The position numbers were made by a program, and so were the translations under genes. DNA of 64,000 nt from Anaerolinea sp. (GTDB taxonomy: Bacteria; Chloroflexota; Anaerolineae; Anaerolineales; Anaerolineaceae), in the NCBI GenBank assembly GCA_029975965.1, contig JARKOV010000108.1, positions 62,001 through 126,000 on the forward strand, in the 5' to 3' direction. Positions 37,060 through 46,773 of this stretch are shown here, one piece after another. The first letter of the stretch is position 1. Each line of letters begins with the position of its first letter. Under the pieces are notes generated by a model, which was not told where the DNA came from, made no database searches, and saw only the letters and a list, made by a program, of their open reading frames with translations.

Positions 37060-37860
37060 GTGGTCCAAACGGTGCGTTATCGAGAAGGACAATCGCTCGC
37101 TTACTCAATATCTGGCGATCCGAACGGATTCCCCGTCCTCGTCCAGCACGGCATGATCGCCAGCATCGAAGACGCCGGTTTGTTCGCGCGCCTGATCGCC
37201 ACGGGGACGCGGCTGGTGTGCATCGCCCGCCCCGGATACGGCGAGTCGTCGCCCTACGAAATGGCGGCGATCGGCGAGTGGGGCGACCTGGTGGCCGTGC
37301 TGGCGGATGAGCTGGCCCTGACCCATTTTGACGTGCTGGGCATGTCGTCGGGAGCGCCGTACAGTTACGCCATCGGGCACCGCTTGCCGGGGCGCGTGCG
37401 CAATATTTTCGTTTTCAGCGGGACGCCCGCCTTATACGCCGCTGAGGTGCGCGCGGCCTGGCCATACCCGGTCGATCAGACCGCCGGCCTGGCCGAGTTG
37501 AAGAGGGTGGCGCGCGAGCTGTTCTTCGCCGACTTGCCCGCGGGCGAACTGTCTCGCCCGGAGATCCGCGATTCGCTGCGCAACGACTGCTTCGGCATCG
37601 CGCTGGATCTCAAATTGCGCTGCAACGATTGGGGCTTTCGCCTGTCGGATGTGCCGGCGCCGGTGTGGATGCGCCACAGCCGCTACGATCCATCCGTGCC
37701 GCTGGTTGCCGCCGAGATGACCGCCCGCTTGCTGCCCCACTGCCACCTGGAGATCGTCGAGAGCGAGGTGCATTTCTCGCAGGCTGCGCTGGACGATTAT
37801 ATCCGGCAGACGATCGCGCCGCGGTTTGGTAAGGAAGGTGAGCGCTACATAAGGTGGTAG
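37060..37860 (+). CDS. Alpha/beta hydrolase
   Basis: This encodes 266 residues from the GTG at 37060, with GGGAGG four bases before it; the upstream open frame lacks a start with a ribosome site. The nucleophile elbow is Gly-Met-Ser-Ser-Gly-Ala; Asp in 'RYDPSVP' and His in 'SEVHFSQ' would complete the triad. 'LVQHGMIASIED' is the oxyanion region. It is a cytoplasmic esterase-like protein of unknown substrate. It is monocistronic. Confidence 0.82.
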   Translation: MVQTVRYREGQSLAYSISGDPNGFPVLVQHGMIASIEDAGLFARLIATGTRLVCIARPGYGESSPYEMAAIGEWGDLVAVLADELALTHFDVLGMSSGAPYSYAIGHRLPGRVRNIFVFSGTPALYAAEVRAAWPYPVDQTAGLAELKRVARELFFADLPAGELSRPEIRDSLRNDCFGIALDLKLRCNDWGFRLSDVPAPVWMRHSRYDPSVPLVAAEMTARLLPHCHLEIVESEVHFSQAALDDYIRQTIAPRFGKEGERYIRW

Positions 37861-38190
37861 CGTGCATGGAGCGCGACAGCCGGCGAGTGCGTCTACGGTG
37901 CTGATACGGCTGCAGCGGCTCATTTTCTGGTCGGGCGAGTCGCCTGTGGCCGTGCCATTCTGGTCCCTGGCGGTTGCAAGAATGCCCAAAGCCAGGGCTG
38001 CTGGCAGCGACCTGCTGGTGACAAAGCCGTGGTGGCGACCTCCGGCGGATGCGGCAGATATCATAAAACCATCGGATCCCGCGTCTCCCCCGGTATAATT
38101 TATATGAGGCTGGCGCTGCTCGGTGGCTGTTCCTGGCATCCGGTTGTCGGGACAGTCTCCCACCCCATTCACATGTGAGGATACCCTGCC
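37861..38190. promoter_or_regulatory. 330-bp gap with a -10 element for the GH140-like gene
   Basis: TATAAT lies at 38094-38099, 91 bases before the next start codon, with no convincing -35. A GC-rich open stretch at 37862-38098 has no ribosome site or recognisable protein. Nothing else was seen. Confidence 0.45.
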
Positions 38191-39474
38191 ATGAACCTTC
38201 CCCGTCTTCTTGTTCACCCGTCCGGTCGCTACCTGATCACCGAGGACGACCGGCCCTTTTTCTGGCTGGCGGACACCGCCTGGGAGCTGTTCCACCGCTT
38301 GAGCCGCGCGGAGGCCGACCGGTATTTGCAGGACCGCGCCGCCAAGCGCTTCACGGTGATCCAGGCGGTGGTGTTGGCTGAGCTGGACGGGTTGAACTCG
38401 CCGAACCCGGCCGGTCATCGCCCGCTGCAAGAGAACGACCCGACCCGCCCAAACGAGGCTTATTTTGAGGACGTCGATTGGGTGGTCGGGCGCGCCAACG
38501 AGCTGGGCCTGTACGTTGGCATGCTGCCCACCTGGGGCGACAAGTGGCACAAGGACGGCGGCATCGGCCCGCTGGTGTTCAACCCAGAAAATGCGCGCAC
38601 CTACGGGCGCTTTCTGGGCCGGCGCTATCGCGACGCGGGAATCGTCTGGATTCTCGGCGGCGACAAATTTGTCGGCGACGAAGCCGAGTGGCGCACGCTG
38701 GAGGCGATGGCGCTGGGCCTGCGCGAAGGCGACGAGGGTCGCCACTTGATCACCTTCCACCCCACCGGGCAATACTCGTCCGCCATTTACTTCCACCAGG
38801 AGCCCTGGCTGGATTTCAACATGATCCAGACCGGGCACACGCGCGACCGCGACAATTACACTTCGGTGCTGGCCGAATACAGCCGCACGCCGGTCAAGCC
38901 GGTGGTGGATGGCGAGCCGGGCTACGAAAATATCCCCCACGCCTTCGACGGCGCCAATCCCCGGCTGGAGGCGATTCACACCCGGCGCTTTTGCTATTGG
39001 TCACTCTTCAGCGGCGCGCTGGGGCACACCTACGGCTGCAACGATATCTGGCAGATGTGGAAGCGCGGCGACCCGCCGGTCATCTCCGCCTGCCTGCCCT
39101 GGGACGAGGCCATTCACCTGCCCGGCTCCGGGCAGATGCAGCACGCCCGGGCGTTGATCGAAGCGGGCCCCTATTTCGATCGCATGCCCGATCTCTCGCT
39201 GGTGGAGCCGCCCAACGTCACCGGCCCCGATTACGTGGCTGCCTGCCGCGCCCCCGACGCCCGCTACGCCCTGGCCTATCTCCCTTCGGGAAAGGCCGTC
39301 TCGCTGCGCACCTACCTGCTCAAAGGCAGGCAGCTCACCGTGCGCTGGTATGACCCGCGCAGCGGCGTGTATCAACCGGCGCCCGACCTGGAGATTGCGC
39401 CCTGGAAATCGTCGCTGTTCATCCCGCCCACCGTCGCCGATTGGGTGCTGGTGTTGGAGTCGCGACCTGAATAG
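38191..39474 (+). CDS. GH140/DUF4038-like glycoside hydrolase (apiosidase-like)
   Basis: This encodes 427 residues, with GTGAGGA before the ATG. 'GRYLITEDDRPFFWLADTAWELFHRL' is the DUF4038 signature, followed by a TIM barrel: 'GLYVGMLPTWGDKW', 'GIVWILGGDKF' and 'PVVDGEPGYE', where the Asp and Glu near strand ends are candidate catalytic residues. The C-terminal 100 residues form a beta domain. Characterised GH140 enzymes remove apiose-containing side chains of rhamnogalacturonan II. No signal peptide is present, so it may act on imported oligosaccharides. It is monocistronic. Confidence 0.85.
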   Translation: MNLPRLLVHPSGRYLITEDDRPFFWLADTAWELFHRLSRAEADRYLQDRAAKRFTVIQAVVLAELDGLNSPNPAGHRPLQENDPTRPNEAYFEDVDWVVGRANELGLYVGMLPTWGDKWHKDGGIGPLVFNPENARTYGRFLGRRYRDAGIVWILGGDKFVGDEAEWRTLEAMALGLREGDEGRHLITFHPTGQYSSAIYFHQEPWLDFNMIQTGHTRDRDNYTSVLAEYSRTPVKPVVDGEPGYENIPHAFDGANPRLEAIHTRRFCYWSLFSGALGHTYGCNDIWQMWKRGDPPVISACLPWDEAIHLPGSGQMQHARALIEAGPYFDRMPDLSLVEPPNVTGPDYVAACRAPDARYALAYLPSGKAVSLRTYLLKGRQLTVRWYDPRSGVYQPAPDLEIAPWKSSLFIPPTVADWVLVLESRPE

Positions 39475-39572
39475 AGAGCCAGGGTGCCCTCGATTGGGCA
39501 CGAAGCGCAAAGTCCGGCACGCAGAGAAACCAAGAGGAAGGATCATCAAAATCCGCGCCGCAGGAGTTGGCG

Positions 39573-41348
39573 ATGACCGTTCAACAGTGGATCATCTTCG
39601 GAACATTGTTGTTGACCCTGATCCTGTTCGTCACGGGGCGCTTGCGCTACGACGTCGTCGCGTTGCTGGCATTGTTGACCGTCGTCATCACCGGTTTGGT
39701 GCCGGTCGAACAGGCTTTTTCGGGTTTTAGCAATCCCGCGGTCATCACGGTCGCTGCGGTTCTCGTCCTCAGCAAAGGGCTGCAAAACTCTGGCCTGGTG
39801 GAGGTGATCGGCCAGGCGCTGGTGCGCATCCAGGGCGGCGTTACCGTCCAGTTGCTCGCCCTCACGGCGATTGTGGCGGTGTTGTCGGCCTTTATGAACA
39901 ACGTGGGCGCGCTCGCCCTGTTGCTCCCGGTGGCGCTGCAAATCTCGGCCAGGAAGAACATCCCCGCCTCGTCGATGCTCATGCCATTGGCGTTTGCCTC
40001 GTTGTTGGGAGGGATGACCACGCTGATCGGAACCCCGCCCAACATCATCGCCTCGTCATTTCGCGAGCAGAGCAGTGGGAGCCCCTTCTTGATGTTTGAT
40101 TTCTCCCTGGTCGGCGTCGGGGTGGCGGTTGTGGGAATTTTGTACATTGCCTTGGTGGGTTGGCGTTTGATCCCCCTCCGGCGCAACAAGACATCTGGCG
40201 AGCAGCCTTTCGAGATCGAAAAATATGTCACCGAGGTGCGCGTTCCGGGCGAATCGAGCATTGTTGACCGGCGCCTGCGCGAGATCAACCCGCTTCTGAA
40301 GACCCAGATCAACATCATCGGGTTGGTCAGGGGGACGGAGCGCCGCCTGGAACCGTCCTCGATGACCAAAGTGCGCGCGGACGATATCCTGATCGTTTCA
40401 GCGGACGCCAACAATCTCAAAAACCTGCTCGCCAAAGCCGGGGTGGAACTGGTTGGCAGCAAGGAAATCGCCCGCTCCGACCTGGAGTCTGAGGAGGTCC
40501 GGCTGGTGGAAACCGTCATCGCGCCGAACTCGATAATGGTCGGCGGCACGGCGCGCAGCCTGGACCTTCGCGCGCAATATGGGGTGAACCTGCTGGCCAT
40601 CGCTCGCCAGGGCACTTACCTGTGGACCCGGCTGGATAAAATTCGCTTTCGCACCGGCGATGTGTTGTTATTGCAATCCCACGTGGAGACTTTAAAGGAA
40701 GTGCTGGCCGCCCTCGGCTGCTTGCCGCTGGCTGAAAGGGATATTCGCTTCAGCGCGACGCGCCCGATCTTTCTTTCCTTGGTCATCTTCCTTGCAGCGT
40801 TGAGCCTTTCTGCCCTGGGGGTGTTTCCGGCGCAGATCGCGTTCGTGGCGGCTGCGGTGGCGATGGTCGTGACCAGGCTCTTGACCCTCAAAGATGCTTA
40901 CCAGGCGATCGATTGGCCCATCATCATCCTGCTGGGCGCGATGATCCCGGTGGGCGGGGCGCTCGAATCCACCGGGGCCGCTCAGTTGCTGGCCAACCTG
41001 CTGCTCCAAAACGGGAGCGCGCTGCCGGGCTCAGTGGCTTTGATCCTGGTGCTGGTAGCCACCATGTTTCTCTCCGACGTGGTGAACAATGCCGCCGCCG
41101 TGGTCTTGATGGCGCCGGTCGCCATCGGGATCGCCAACGGATTGGGCGCTTCTGTCGACCCGTTTATCATGGCCGTCGCCATCGGCGCTTCATGCGCTTT
41201 TTTGACGCCTATCGGGCACCAATCCAATACCCTGGTGATGGGTCCCGCGGGCTACAAATTTGGCGATTACTGGCGCATGGGGCTGTTGCTCGAAGTGATC
41301 GTGGCTGCCGTTGCGATCCCATTGATCTTATTCTTCTGGCCTTTATAA
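39573..41348 (+). CDS. SLC13/ArsB-type anion transporter with two RCK_C domains
   Basis: This encodes 591 residues from the ATG at 39573, with AGGAG upstream. Helices before residue 200 and after 390 form the ion-transporter fold; 'FMNNVGALALLLPVA' and 'FLSDVVNNAAAVVLMAPVAIG' are the paired Asn motifs of the SLC13 family. Between them lie two RCK_C (TrkA-C) domains (about 205-290 and 300-385), which regulate by binding a small ligand. Members move sulfate, di-carboxylates or phosphate with sodium. The substrate is not clear from the neighbours. Confidence 0.9.
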   Translation: MTVQQWIIFGTLLLTLILFVTGRLRYDVVALLALLTVVITGLVPVEQAFSGFSNPAVITVAAVLVLSKGLQNSGLVEVIGQALVRIQGGVTVQLLALTAIVAVLSAFMNNVGALALLLPVALQISARKNIPASSMLMPLAFASLLGGMTTLIGTPPNIIASSFREQSSGSPFLMFDFSLVGVGVAVVGILYIALVGWRLIPLRRNKTSGEQPFEIEKYVTEVRVPGESSIVDRRLREINPLLKTQINIIGLVRGTERRLEPSSMTKVRADDILIVSADANNLKNLLAKAGVELVGSKEIARSDLESEEVRLVETVIAPNSIMVGGTARSLDLRAQYGVNLLAIARQGTYLWTRLDKIRFRTGDVLLLQSHVETLKEVLAALGCLPLAERDIRFSATRPIFLSLVIFLAALSLSALGVFPAQIAFVAAAVAMVVTRLLTLKDAYQAIDWPIIILLGAMIPVGGALESTGAAQLLANLLLQNGSALPGSVALILVLVATMFLSDVVNNAAAVVLMAPVAIGIANGLGASVDPFIMAVAIGASCAFLTPIGHQSNTLVMGPAGYKFGDYWRMGLLLEVIVAAVAIPLILFFWPL

Positions 41349-41465
41349 TGGAGTGGTCAGCCGGATTAAAAAATCCAGTTGACACAATAGCTGTCGAATG
41401 CGTCGCCTGTGTGGCGAACTGCGTCGTCCGGCGCAAGAACTCGATCTTTTTCAGGGAGGCAGGCA

Positions 41466-42146
41466 ATGAATGTGCTTCCAGATTACTGGCTGGAACGACC
41501 GTCCCTCAAGCTCTCGCGCGCGATGAAAGCGAATTTTGATCGCTTGCTGGAAACGATCTTATCGGCAAACGACCCAACCGTCCTCGAGTACAGCCTGAAG
41601 GCTCCGAAATGGCAATTCCTGTGCTATGCGGCCGAGCACTATCCCCTTGCTCTGCACGGATCGAACAACCCCGCGATCGCCCACTTCGAGCCGCGCCAGT
41701 CGAACGATCTGAACGAATTTGGCAACCAGCAGGCGGTGTACGCGGCGTCGGATGGAATCTGGGCGATGTTCTTTGCCATCGTCGACCGCGAGCGCGTGGC
41801 ATCCATCACCAACGCCTGCATCCGGATCAAAGACGCCGGCGGGCAGGTCGCCGGGCCGTTTTACTTCTTCTCGGTGAGCCGCGCGGCGCTTGCTCAGCGG
41901 CCGTGGAGGGAGGGGAGCGTTTACCTGCTGCCGCGAGAGACGTTCATCGCTCAGCCGCCGATGCAGCTTGGGGAAAATGAGGTTCACATCGCCCAGTTAG
42001 CCAGCTTCACCGGCGTGAGACCGCTGGCCCGCCTGGCTATCGCGCCGGAAGATTTCCCGTATTTGAGCCAGGTTCGCGGGCATGATGACACTCGACTGCA
42101 GGAGTACGCCGACGCATTGCAGACCGGTGCGCCCTGGCCGGATTAA
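41466..42146 (+). CDS. Conserved protein of unknown function
   Basis: This encodes 226 residues from the ATG at 41466, with GGGAGG upstream. I do not recognise the family. A His-Gly motif ('ALHGSNNPAIAHFEP') precedes 'NEFGNQQAVYAASDGIWAMFFAIVDR', resembling the pattern of enzymes that bind a nucleotide or ADP-ribose, but this is weak. 'GSVYLLPRETF' is a beta strand near the end. It is soluble and mixed alpha/beta. It is downstream of the transporter gene by 117 bases and convergent with the CYP gene. Confidence 0.7.
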   Translation: MNVLPDYWLERPSLKLSRAMKANFDRLLETILSANDPTVLEYSLKAPKWQFLCYAAEHYPLALHGSNNPAIAHFEPRQSNDLNEFGNQQAVYAASDGIWAMFFAIVDRERVASITNACIRIKDAGGQVAGPFYFFSVSRAALAQRPWREGSVYLLPRETFIAQPPMQLGENEVHIAQLASFTGVRPLARLAIAPEDFPYLSQVRGHDDTRLQEYADALQTGAPWPD

Positions 42147-42207
42147 ACGTGGCTGCTCATGTCAATGGGGAAAGAGGTCCTATCCTCCCACGGCTGAGTA
42201 GTTACAT

Positions 42208-43560
42208 CTAAACACGCTCAAGTTTCATCGGCAGCCCGTGGCGCGGGCGAATGGTGACCAGTGGGTCCGCCTCGACGCGATGACCAGGGAGCAGTTCGAG
42301 GTGGAATTGCTGGTAAATGGCCGCCAGGATCAAAGGGGCTTCGACCAGCGCAAAATGGTTGCCGATGCACAGCCGCGGCCCGCCGCCGAAGGGCAGGTAA
42401 GCGAAGCGCGGTCGCCCGGCGGAGCGTTCCGGGGTGAAGCGCTCCGGGTCGAACTGATCTGGGTCGGGCCAGTACCGCGGGTGATGGTGCATGGCCGACG
42501 TGCCGATGATGACCAGCGTTCCGGCCGGGATGGTGTTACCGGCGATCTCGTCTGCCGCAATGGCCTTGCGGGTGATCAACCAGGCCGGGGGGTAGAGGCG
42601 CAGGGTCTCATCAAACGCCATGCGGGTGTAGGGCAGGTTGGGCAGGTCTGCCATGTCGGGGGCGCGTCCTCCCATCGCCGCGTCCAGCTCGCCGCGCAGC
42701 CGTGCGAGCGCGGATGGATTTTGAGCCAGCAGGTAGCAGCTCCAGGTGAGCGCGCTCGCCACGGTCTCGTGCCCGGCGATGAGCAGGGTGATGATCTCGT
42801 CGCGCAGTTGGGGGAGGGTCATGCCGCTCTCGCCGGATTCATCCAGGTGCTGCAGCATCCAATCCAGCAGGTCGTTGTGGGGGGTGCCGTCACGGCGCTG
42901 CTGGATGATCTCGTGCACGGCGCGGTCCAGCGAGGCGAGCGCCCGCCTGAAACGCACGTTGCGCGGGGTGGGAATGGATGCGGGCAAGCTCACGTGCCGG
43001 GCGCCGTGCATGATGTGATCGAGACAGGTGATGACCGCGCCGGTCAACGCCTGGGCTTCCCGGCTTAAGTCCAGGCTGAACAGCGCCCGCCCGACGATCT
43101 CCAGCGTGACGCGCATCATTTCAGCATCCACGTCGAGGGTGTCGCCCCTGTCTGCCAGGGGTTTCCAGCGCTCGACCATGTTGGAGATGGCGATGCGGAT
43201 CGCCGGTCCGAAGTTGTGCATCTGCTGGCGGGTGAAATAAGGCTGCAACAGGCGTCGCTGGCGGAACCAGAAATCGCCATCGCTGGTCAGCAACCCCCGC
43301 CCGGTGACGGCGGACAGCGCGTTGTATTGGATGGTGTCTTTGGAGTAATTGCGGTGGTTATCCTGCAGCACGTGCTTGACGGCTTGCGGGTCGTTCAGCA
43401 AAATTGCGGTGACCGAGCCGGCCTTGAAGCGGACGAAGTCGCCGTATCGCCGGGTGACCTGCTGGAGGTATTCCAGCGGGTTGGCCTGGATGCCGGGCAG
43501 GCTGCGCAGCAACTCCAGCGGGGTAGGACCGGAGAAAGAGGCGGGGGCGGTTATTGCCAT
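42208..43560 (-). CDS. Cytochrome P450, CYP175-like (candidate carotenoid hydroxylase)
   Basis: This encodes 450 residues from the ATG at 43560. The I-helix oxygen motif is Ala-Gly-His-Glu-Thr (262-266), E-T-L-R is at 318-321, and the haem loop 'FGGGPRLCIG' has Cys398 as the iron ligand. 'ALSAVTGRGLLT' and 'LRLYPPAWLITRK' closely resemble my recollection of Thermus CYP175A1, a beta-carotene 3-hydroxylase encoded near crtB. It is the fourth gene of the crt operon, overlapping the cyclase gene by ten bases, which strengthens a role in hydroxylating the cyclised carotenoid. The redox partner is not in the window. Confidence 0.88.
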   Translation of the reverse strand: MAITAPASFSGPTPLELLRSLPGIQANPLEYLQQVTRRYGDFVRFKAGSVTAILLNDPQAVKHVLQDNHRNYSKDTIQYNALSAVTGRGLLTSDGDFWFRQRRLLQPYFTRQQMHNFGPAIRIAISNMVERWKPLADRGDTLDVDAEMMRVTLEIVGRALFSLDLSREAQALTGAVITCLDHIMHGARHVSLPASIPTPRNVRFRRALASLDRAVHEIIQQRRDGTPHNDLLDWMLQHLDESGESGMTLPQLRDEIITLLIAGHETVASALTWSCYLLAQNPSALARLRGELDAAMGGRAPDMADLPNLPYTRMAFDETLRLYPPAWLITRKAIAADEIAGNTIPAGTLVIIGTSAMHHHPRYWPDPDQFDPERFTPERSAGRPRFAYLPFGGGPRLCIGNHFALVEAPLILAAIYQQFHLELLPGHRVEADPLVTIRPRHGLPMKLERV

Positions 43561-44336
43561 GCTGTTTTGATCCGCAAAAAGACGGTCTTCGCGCGCTGGA
43601 GGCTTTCGGCGTGCAGCATCAGGGTGATTCCGCAGGCGATGATGATGTTGGTGACCGCGAAGAAAAGCATCTCCTCGACCGGCAGCGTGTAAAGCTTGAT
43701 CCCGGTGGTTTGCTGTGGGTCGATCGTCCACGTGCCGCTGGTGATCGCCAGCGCATCGACCGCCCACAGGTAAAGTGTGGGCACGCCGGCTGCCATCAGC
43801 ACAGCCCGGCCTCGCGCCAGCAAGATGTCGCTGCCGAAAGCGACCTGGAGCAGGATTGGCAGCAGCGCCCAGACCAGGATCAGCGACAGGTACACGCCGG
43901 GCTGCCAGCCGCTCAGCCACAGGGCGAGCGACAGCACCCACAGCGCGGTGACCACCAGGCTGGCAACCACGCGCAGGCGGGTGTTGGGGCGCAGCGGCGC
44001 GGCCGGAAAACGGCGCAACATCCACACCGTCCACAGGCCGGTCAGCAGGGTTTGCACGATAAAAAAGGTGTATTCCTCGATCGGGACCCACCCCAGCGTG
44101 ATTCCCGTCACAAGCGCCGGGTCATACCACCACACGCCGGTGGCGACCAGGTAGTTGTCCCAGGGGGTGGTATAAACCAGGGCGATGAGCACGTGGAGCA
44201 AGATCGACTGGTAGGGGAACCAATTCCCGCGCGGCCCTTTTTTGAGCAGCCAGCGCCACAGGTCCCGCGGCACCCACACGGCGAGCGCGAGAAGCGGCGG
44301 CACGATAAAGGTGAGCAAAACGCCGAAGTAGGTCAT
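43551..44336 (-). CDS. crtY: Fused CrtYcd-type lycopene cyclase
   Basis: This encodes 261 residues from the ATG at 44336, which overlaps the crtB stop by four bases. Two tandem lycopene-cyclase domains are visible: 'PWDNYLVATGVWWYDP' with 'VPIEEYTFF' (about 58-92), and 'LAITSGTWTIDP' with 'LPVEEMLFF' (about 185-225). Each has three to four membrane helices, as in CrtYc/CrtYd heterodimers or the cyclase half of fungal CarRA. It forms the beta-ionone rings of the carotenoid in the membrane. Confidence 0.93.
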   Translation of the reverse strand: MTYFGVLLTFIVPPLLALAVWVPRDLWRWLLKKGPRGNWFPYQSILLHVLIALVYTTPWDNYLVATGVWWYDPALVTGITLGWVPIEEYTFFIVQTLLTGLWTVWMLRRFPAAPLRPNTRLRVVASLVVTALWVLSLALWLSGWQPGVYLSLILVWALLPILLQVAFGSDILLARGRAVLMAAGVPTLYLWAVDALAITSGTWTIDPQQTTGIKLYTLPVEEMLFFAVTNIIIACGITLMLHAESLQRAKTVFLRIKTAWQ

Positions 44337-45256
44337 GGCTTGCGCGTGCTCCACCAGGCGCGGGCGACCAGGGCCAGCTTGCGCGGCGTGCCGGCTCCGG
44401 CGCGATGCTGGAAAACATCGTAGCGATTGCGGCGGATGCCGGTCAGGATGGCGCGGTACACTTCCAACCCGCTCATCACCCCCCACCGCCCGGAAGCAAG
44501 CATGGGGATGCCCAGGCGGGCGCGCTGGTAGTAGCTTTCGGTGCGCTGGATCTCGAACTCCATCAGCTCGATCCATTGGGGTGTCACCCGCCGGGCTGCC
44601 AGGTCGGCTTCGCTGACGCCGAAGCGGCGCAGGTCTTCCTGGGGGATGTAAACCCGCCCGATGCTCCAGTCGTAAGCGATGTCGCGCCAGAAATTGCTGA
44701 GCTGCATGGCGATCGAGAGCGCGTCGGCGTAGGGCATCACTTCCGCGTAGGTGAGACCCGCCCGGATGCCCAGGATGTAGGTCATCGCCCGCCCGACGAT
44801 CATGGCGCTGCCCTCGACGTAATGCATCAAATCGGCAAAGGTTTCAAAGCGCGTGACGGTCAGGTCGGCTTTCATCGCGCGGAAATAGGCGATCATCAAT
44901 TCGGGGGGGATCTGGCGCTCTTCGGCGGTGCTCAGGTAAGCCCGCAGGACGGGGTCGTGGCTGTCGCAGTTCTGGAAGGCGCGCCAGTAGGCGCTCTCCC
45001 AATCTTCGATCGCCTCCAAGGGTGACGAAAATCCTGAGTGAGAGACGTCCACCCGGTCATCCCCGACGCGCAGAAAGGCGTAGAGGGCTTCGACGTGCCT
45101 CAACTGTTCTTTGGGGAGGAAATTGCTGGCGAAGGAGTAATTCTTGCTGGCGCGGCGCATGATTTCCCGGCAAAACTGGTAATCTTCTGGAGTGGCAAGG
45201 TGGACTTTTGCACAGGAGCTGCGCTTAACCCCTGGGTAGGCGCGGTCTATTGCCAT
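44333..45256 (-). CDS. crtB: Phytoene synthase CrtB
   Basis: This encodes 307 residues from the ATG at 45256; the frame extends upstream, but that part lies inside crtI. The first Asp-rich motif is Asp66-Asp-Arg-Val-Asp70 and the second is in 'LSNFWRDIAYDWSIGRVYIP'. It condenses two geranylgeranyl diphosphates to phytoene. The gene overlaps crtI by ten bases and the cyclase gene by four, so the operon is translationally coupled. Confidence 0.95.
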   Translation of the reverse strand: MAIDRAYPGVKRSSCAKVHLATPEDYQFCREIMRRASKNYSFASNFLPKEQLRHVEALYAFLRVGDDRVDVSHSGFSSPLEAIEDWESAYWRAFQNCDSHDPVLRAYLSTAEERQIPPELMIAYFRAMKADLTVTRFETFADLMHYVEGSAMIVGRAMTYILGIRAGLTYAEVMPYADALSIAMQLSNFWRDIAYDWSIGRVYIPQEDLRRFGVSEADLAARRVTPQWIELMEFEIQRTESYYQRARLGIPMLASGRWGVMSGLEVYRAILTGIRRNRYDVFQHRAGAGTPRKLALVARAWWSTRKP

Positions 45257-46749
45257 TCTTTGGTGATCCTTTCTGTGACAAGTTTTGCCGAGAGATGCAC
45301 CATGGGCATGCCGATGCCCGGGTAGGTGCCCTGCCCGACGAAATAGAGCCCTTCGATGCCGCGCGCCTTGTTGTGCGGGCGGAAGTAGGAGGACTGGAAA
45401 AAGCCATGCGCGAGCGAGCCGAACGCCGTGCCATGGTAGGCGTTGTAATCGCTGGCGAACGCATCGGGGCGGTATTCGCGTTCCCAAACGATGTGTTTGC
45501 GCAGGTCGGGGTCGATCAGCGCCGCAATCTTATCCAGCAGTTGTTCGCGCAGCGCGGGCGCTTCGGTATCCCAATCGAGCCCGGCGGTCAGGTTGGGCAT
45601 CGGCGCGAGCACATAGAGCAGGCTGTGACCTGCCGGGGCCAGGCTGGGGTCGGTGACGGTGGGGATATTGAGGTGAAAGGAAGGGTCGGCGGGGCGGCGC
45701 TTCTCTTTGAAGATCGCGTCCAGGGTGCCGCGGTAATCCTCAGAGAAGTACAGCGCCTGGTGGCGGACGTTGTCGTAGACCTTGTTCACCCCCAGGTAAA
45801 GCAGGTAGCCCGAGCAGGCGTATTCCATGTTCCGGATGCGCCGGTCGCTGAAAGCCTGGCGCTGGCTGGCCGGGATGAGCTCCTGGTAGGTGTAGGGTAA
45901 GTCGGCGTTCGAGATCACCAGGTCGCCGGCGATCCTCTCGCCGCCTTTCAAGCGCACGCCGCTGGCGCGCCGGTGGGAGATGACGATCTCCTCCACGGGG
46001 GCGTTGGTGCGGAAGGTCACCCCCATCCCTTGAGCCAGCTCGACCATGTCTTCGACGATGCGGTAGATGCCGCCTTTGGGATACCACATGCCGAGAGCCA
46101 GGTCGGCGTAGGTGATCAGGCTGTACATGGCCAGCGCGTCGAAGGGCGATAGGCCGAGGAACATGGAGTGAAAGGAAAAAGCCTTGGTGAGCTTGTCATT
46201 GCCGTTGAAAAAATCCGCCACCTGGCGGTAGAGGTTCTGGTGCGCGCCGGTCGAGAGCAGGCGCACCAACGCCTGCGGATTGGCCAGGTCGGTGATGCGG
46301 TCGAAGTTGCGGTTGACGAAATCCATGCCCAGCTCGAACTTCTTCGCGCCTTCGCCGATGAAGCGGAAAAGGCGCTCGGTCGAGCCCGGCGCGACCCGCT
46401 CGACTTCCTGAGCCAGTTCGGCCATGTTGGCGTACAGGTCGATGTGCGTGTTGTCGTGATAGTAGATGCGGTAATTGGGGTCGATCTGTTGGATGGCAAT
46501 GCGCTGGTGGAGGTCTTGCCCAACGGCGCGGTAGGTATCTTCGAGGGTCTCTTTCATCACCAGGATCGTTGGCCCGGTGTCGACGCGAAATCCGTTTTCT
46601 TCGATCCGGTTGCTGCGCCCGCCCAGGCGGGGTTGCTTTTCGAGCACCGTCACCTGGAAACCCTGGTGGGCCAGGCGCAAAGCGGTCGCCAGGCCGCCCA
46701 TACCCGAACCGATAATGATCACTTTTCTTGGTGCCTGTATCTGCCGCAT
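45247..46749 (-). CDS. crtI: Phytoene desaturase CrtI
   Basis: This encodes 500 residues, with GGAGGG before the ATG. The FAD motif is 'VIIIGSGMGGLATALRLA' (10-27), then 'LEKQPRLGGRSN' and 'GFRVDTGPTIL', and near the end 'GLYFVGQGTYPGIGMPMVHLSAKL', all CrtI hallmarks. It would introduce double bonds into phytoene to give lycopene or a related product. First gene of the crt operon, with a promoter at 46774-46802. Confidence 0.97.
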   Translation of the reverse strand: MRQIQAPRKVIIIGSGMGGLATALRLAHQGFQVTVLEKQPRLGGRSNRIEENGFRVDTGPTILVMKETLEDTYRAVGQDLHQRIAIQQIDPNYRIYYHDNTHIDLYANMAELAQEVERVAPGSTERLFRFIGEGAKKFELGMDFVNRNFDRITDLANPQALVRLLSTGAHQNLYRQVADFFNGNDKLTKAFSFHSMFLGLSPFDALAMYSLITYADLALGMWYPKGGIYRIVEDMVELAQGMGVTFRTNAPVEEIVISHRRASGVRLKGGERIAGDLVISNADLPYTYQELIPASQRQAFSDRRIRNMEYACSGYLLYLGVNKVYDNVRHQALYFSEDYRGTLDAIFKEKRRPADPSFHLNIPTVTDPSLAPAGHSLLYVLAPMPNLTAGLDWDTEAPALREQLLDKIAALIDPDLRKHIVWEREYRPDAFASDYNAYHGTAFGSLAHGFFQSSYFRPHNKARGIEGLYFVGQGTYPGIGMPMVHLSAKLVTERITKEWQ

Positions 46750-46773
46750 CGTATCCCTCCGAGGATCGAAGAC

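Noticed and set aside
37862..38098. 78-codon open frame in the 37.9 kb gap
   Set aside because: No ribosome site, no recognisable motif, biased composition.
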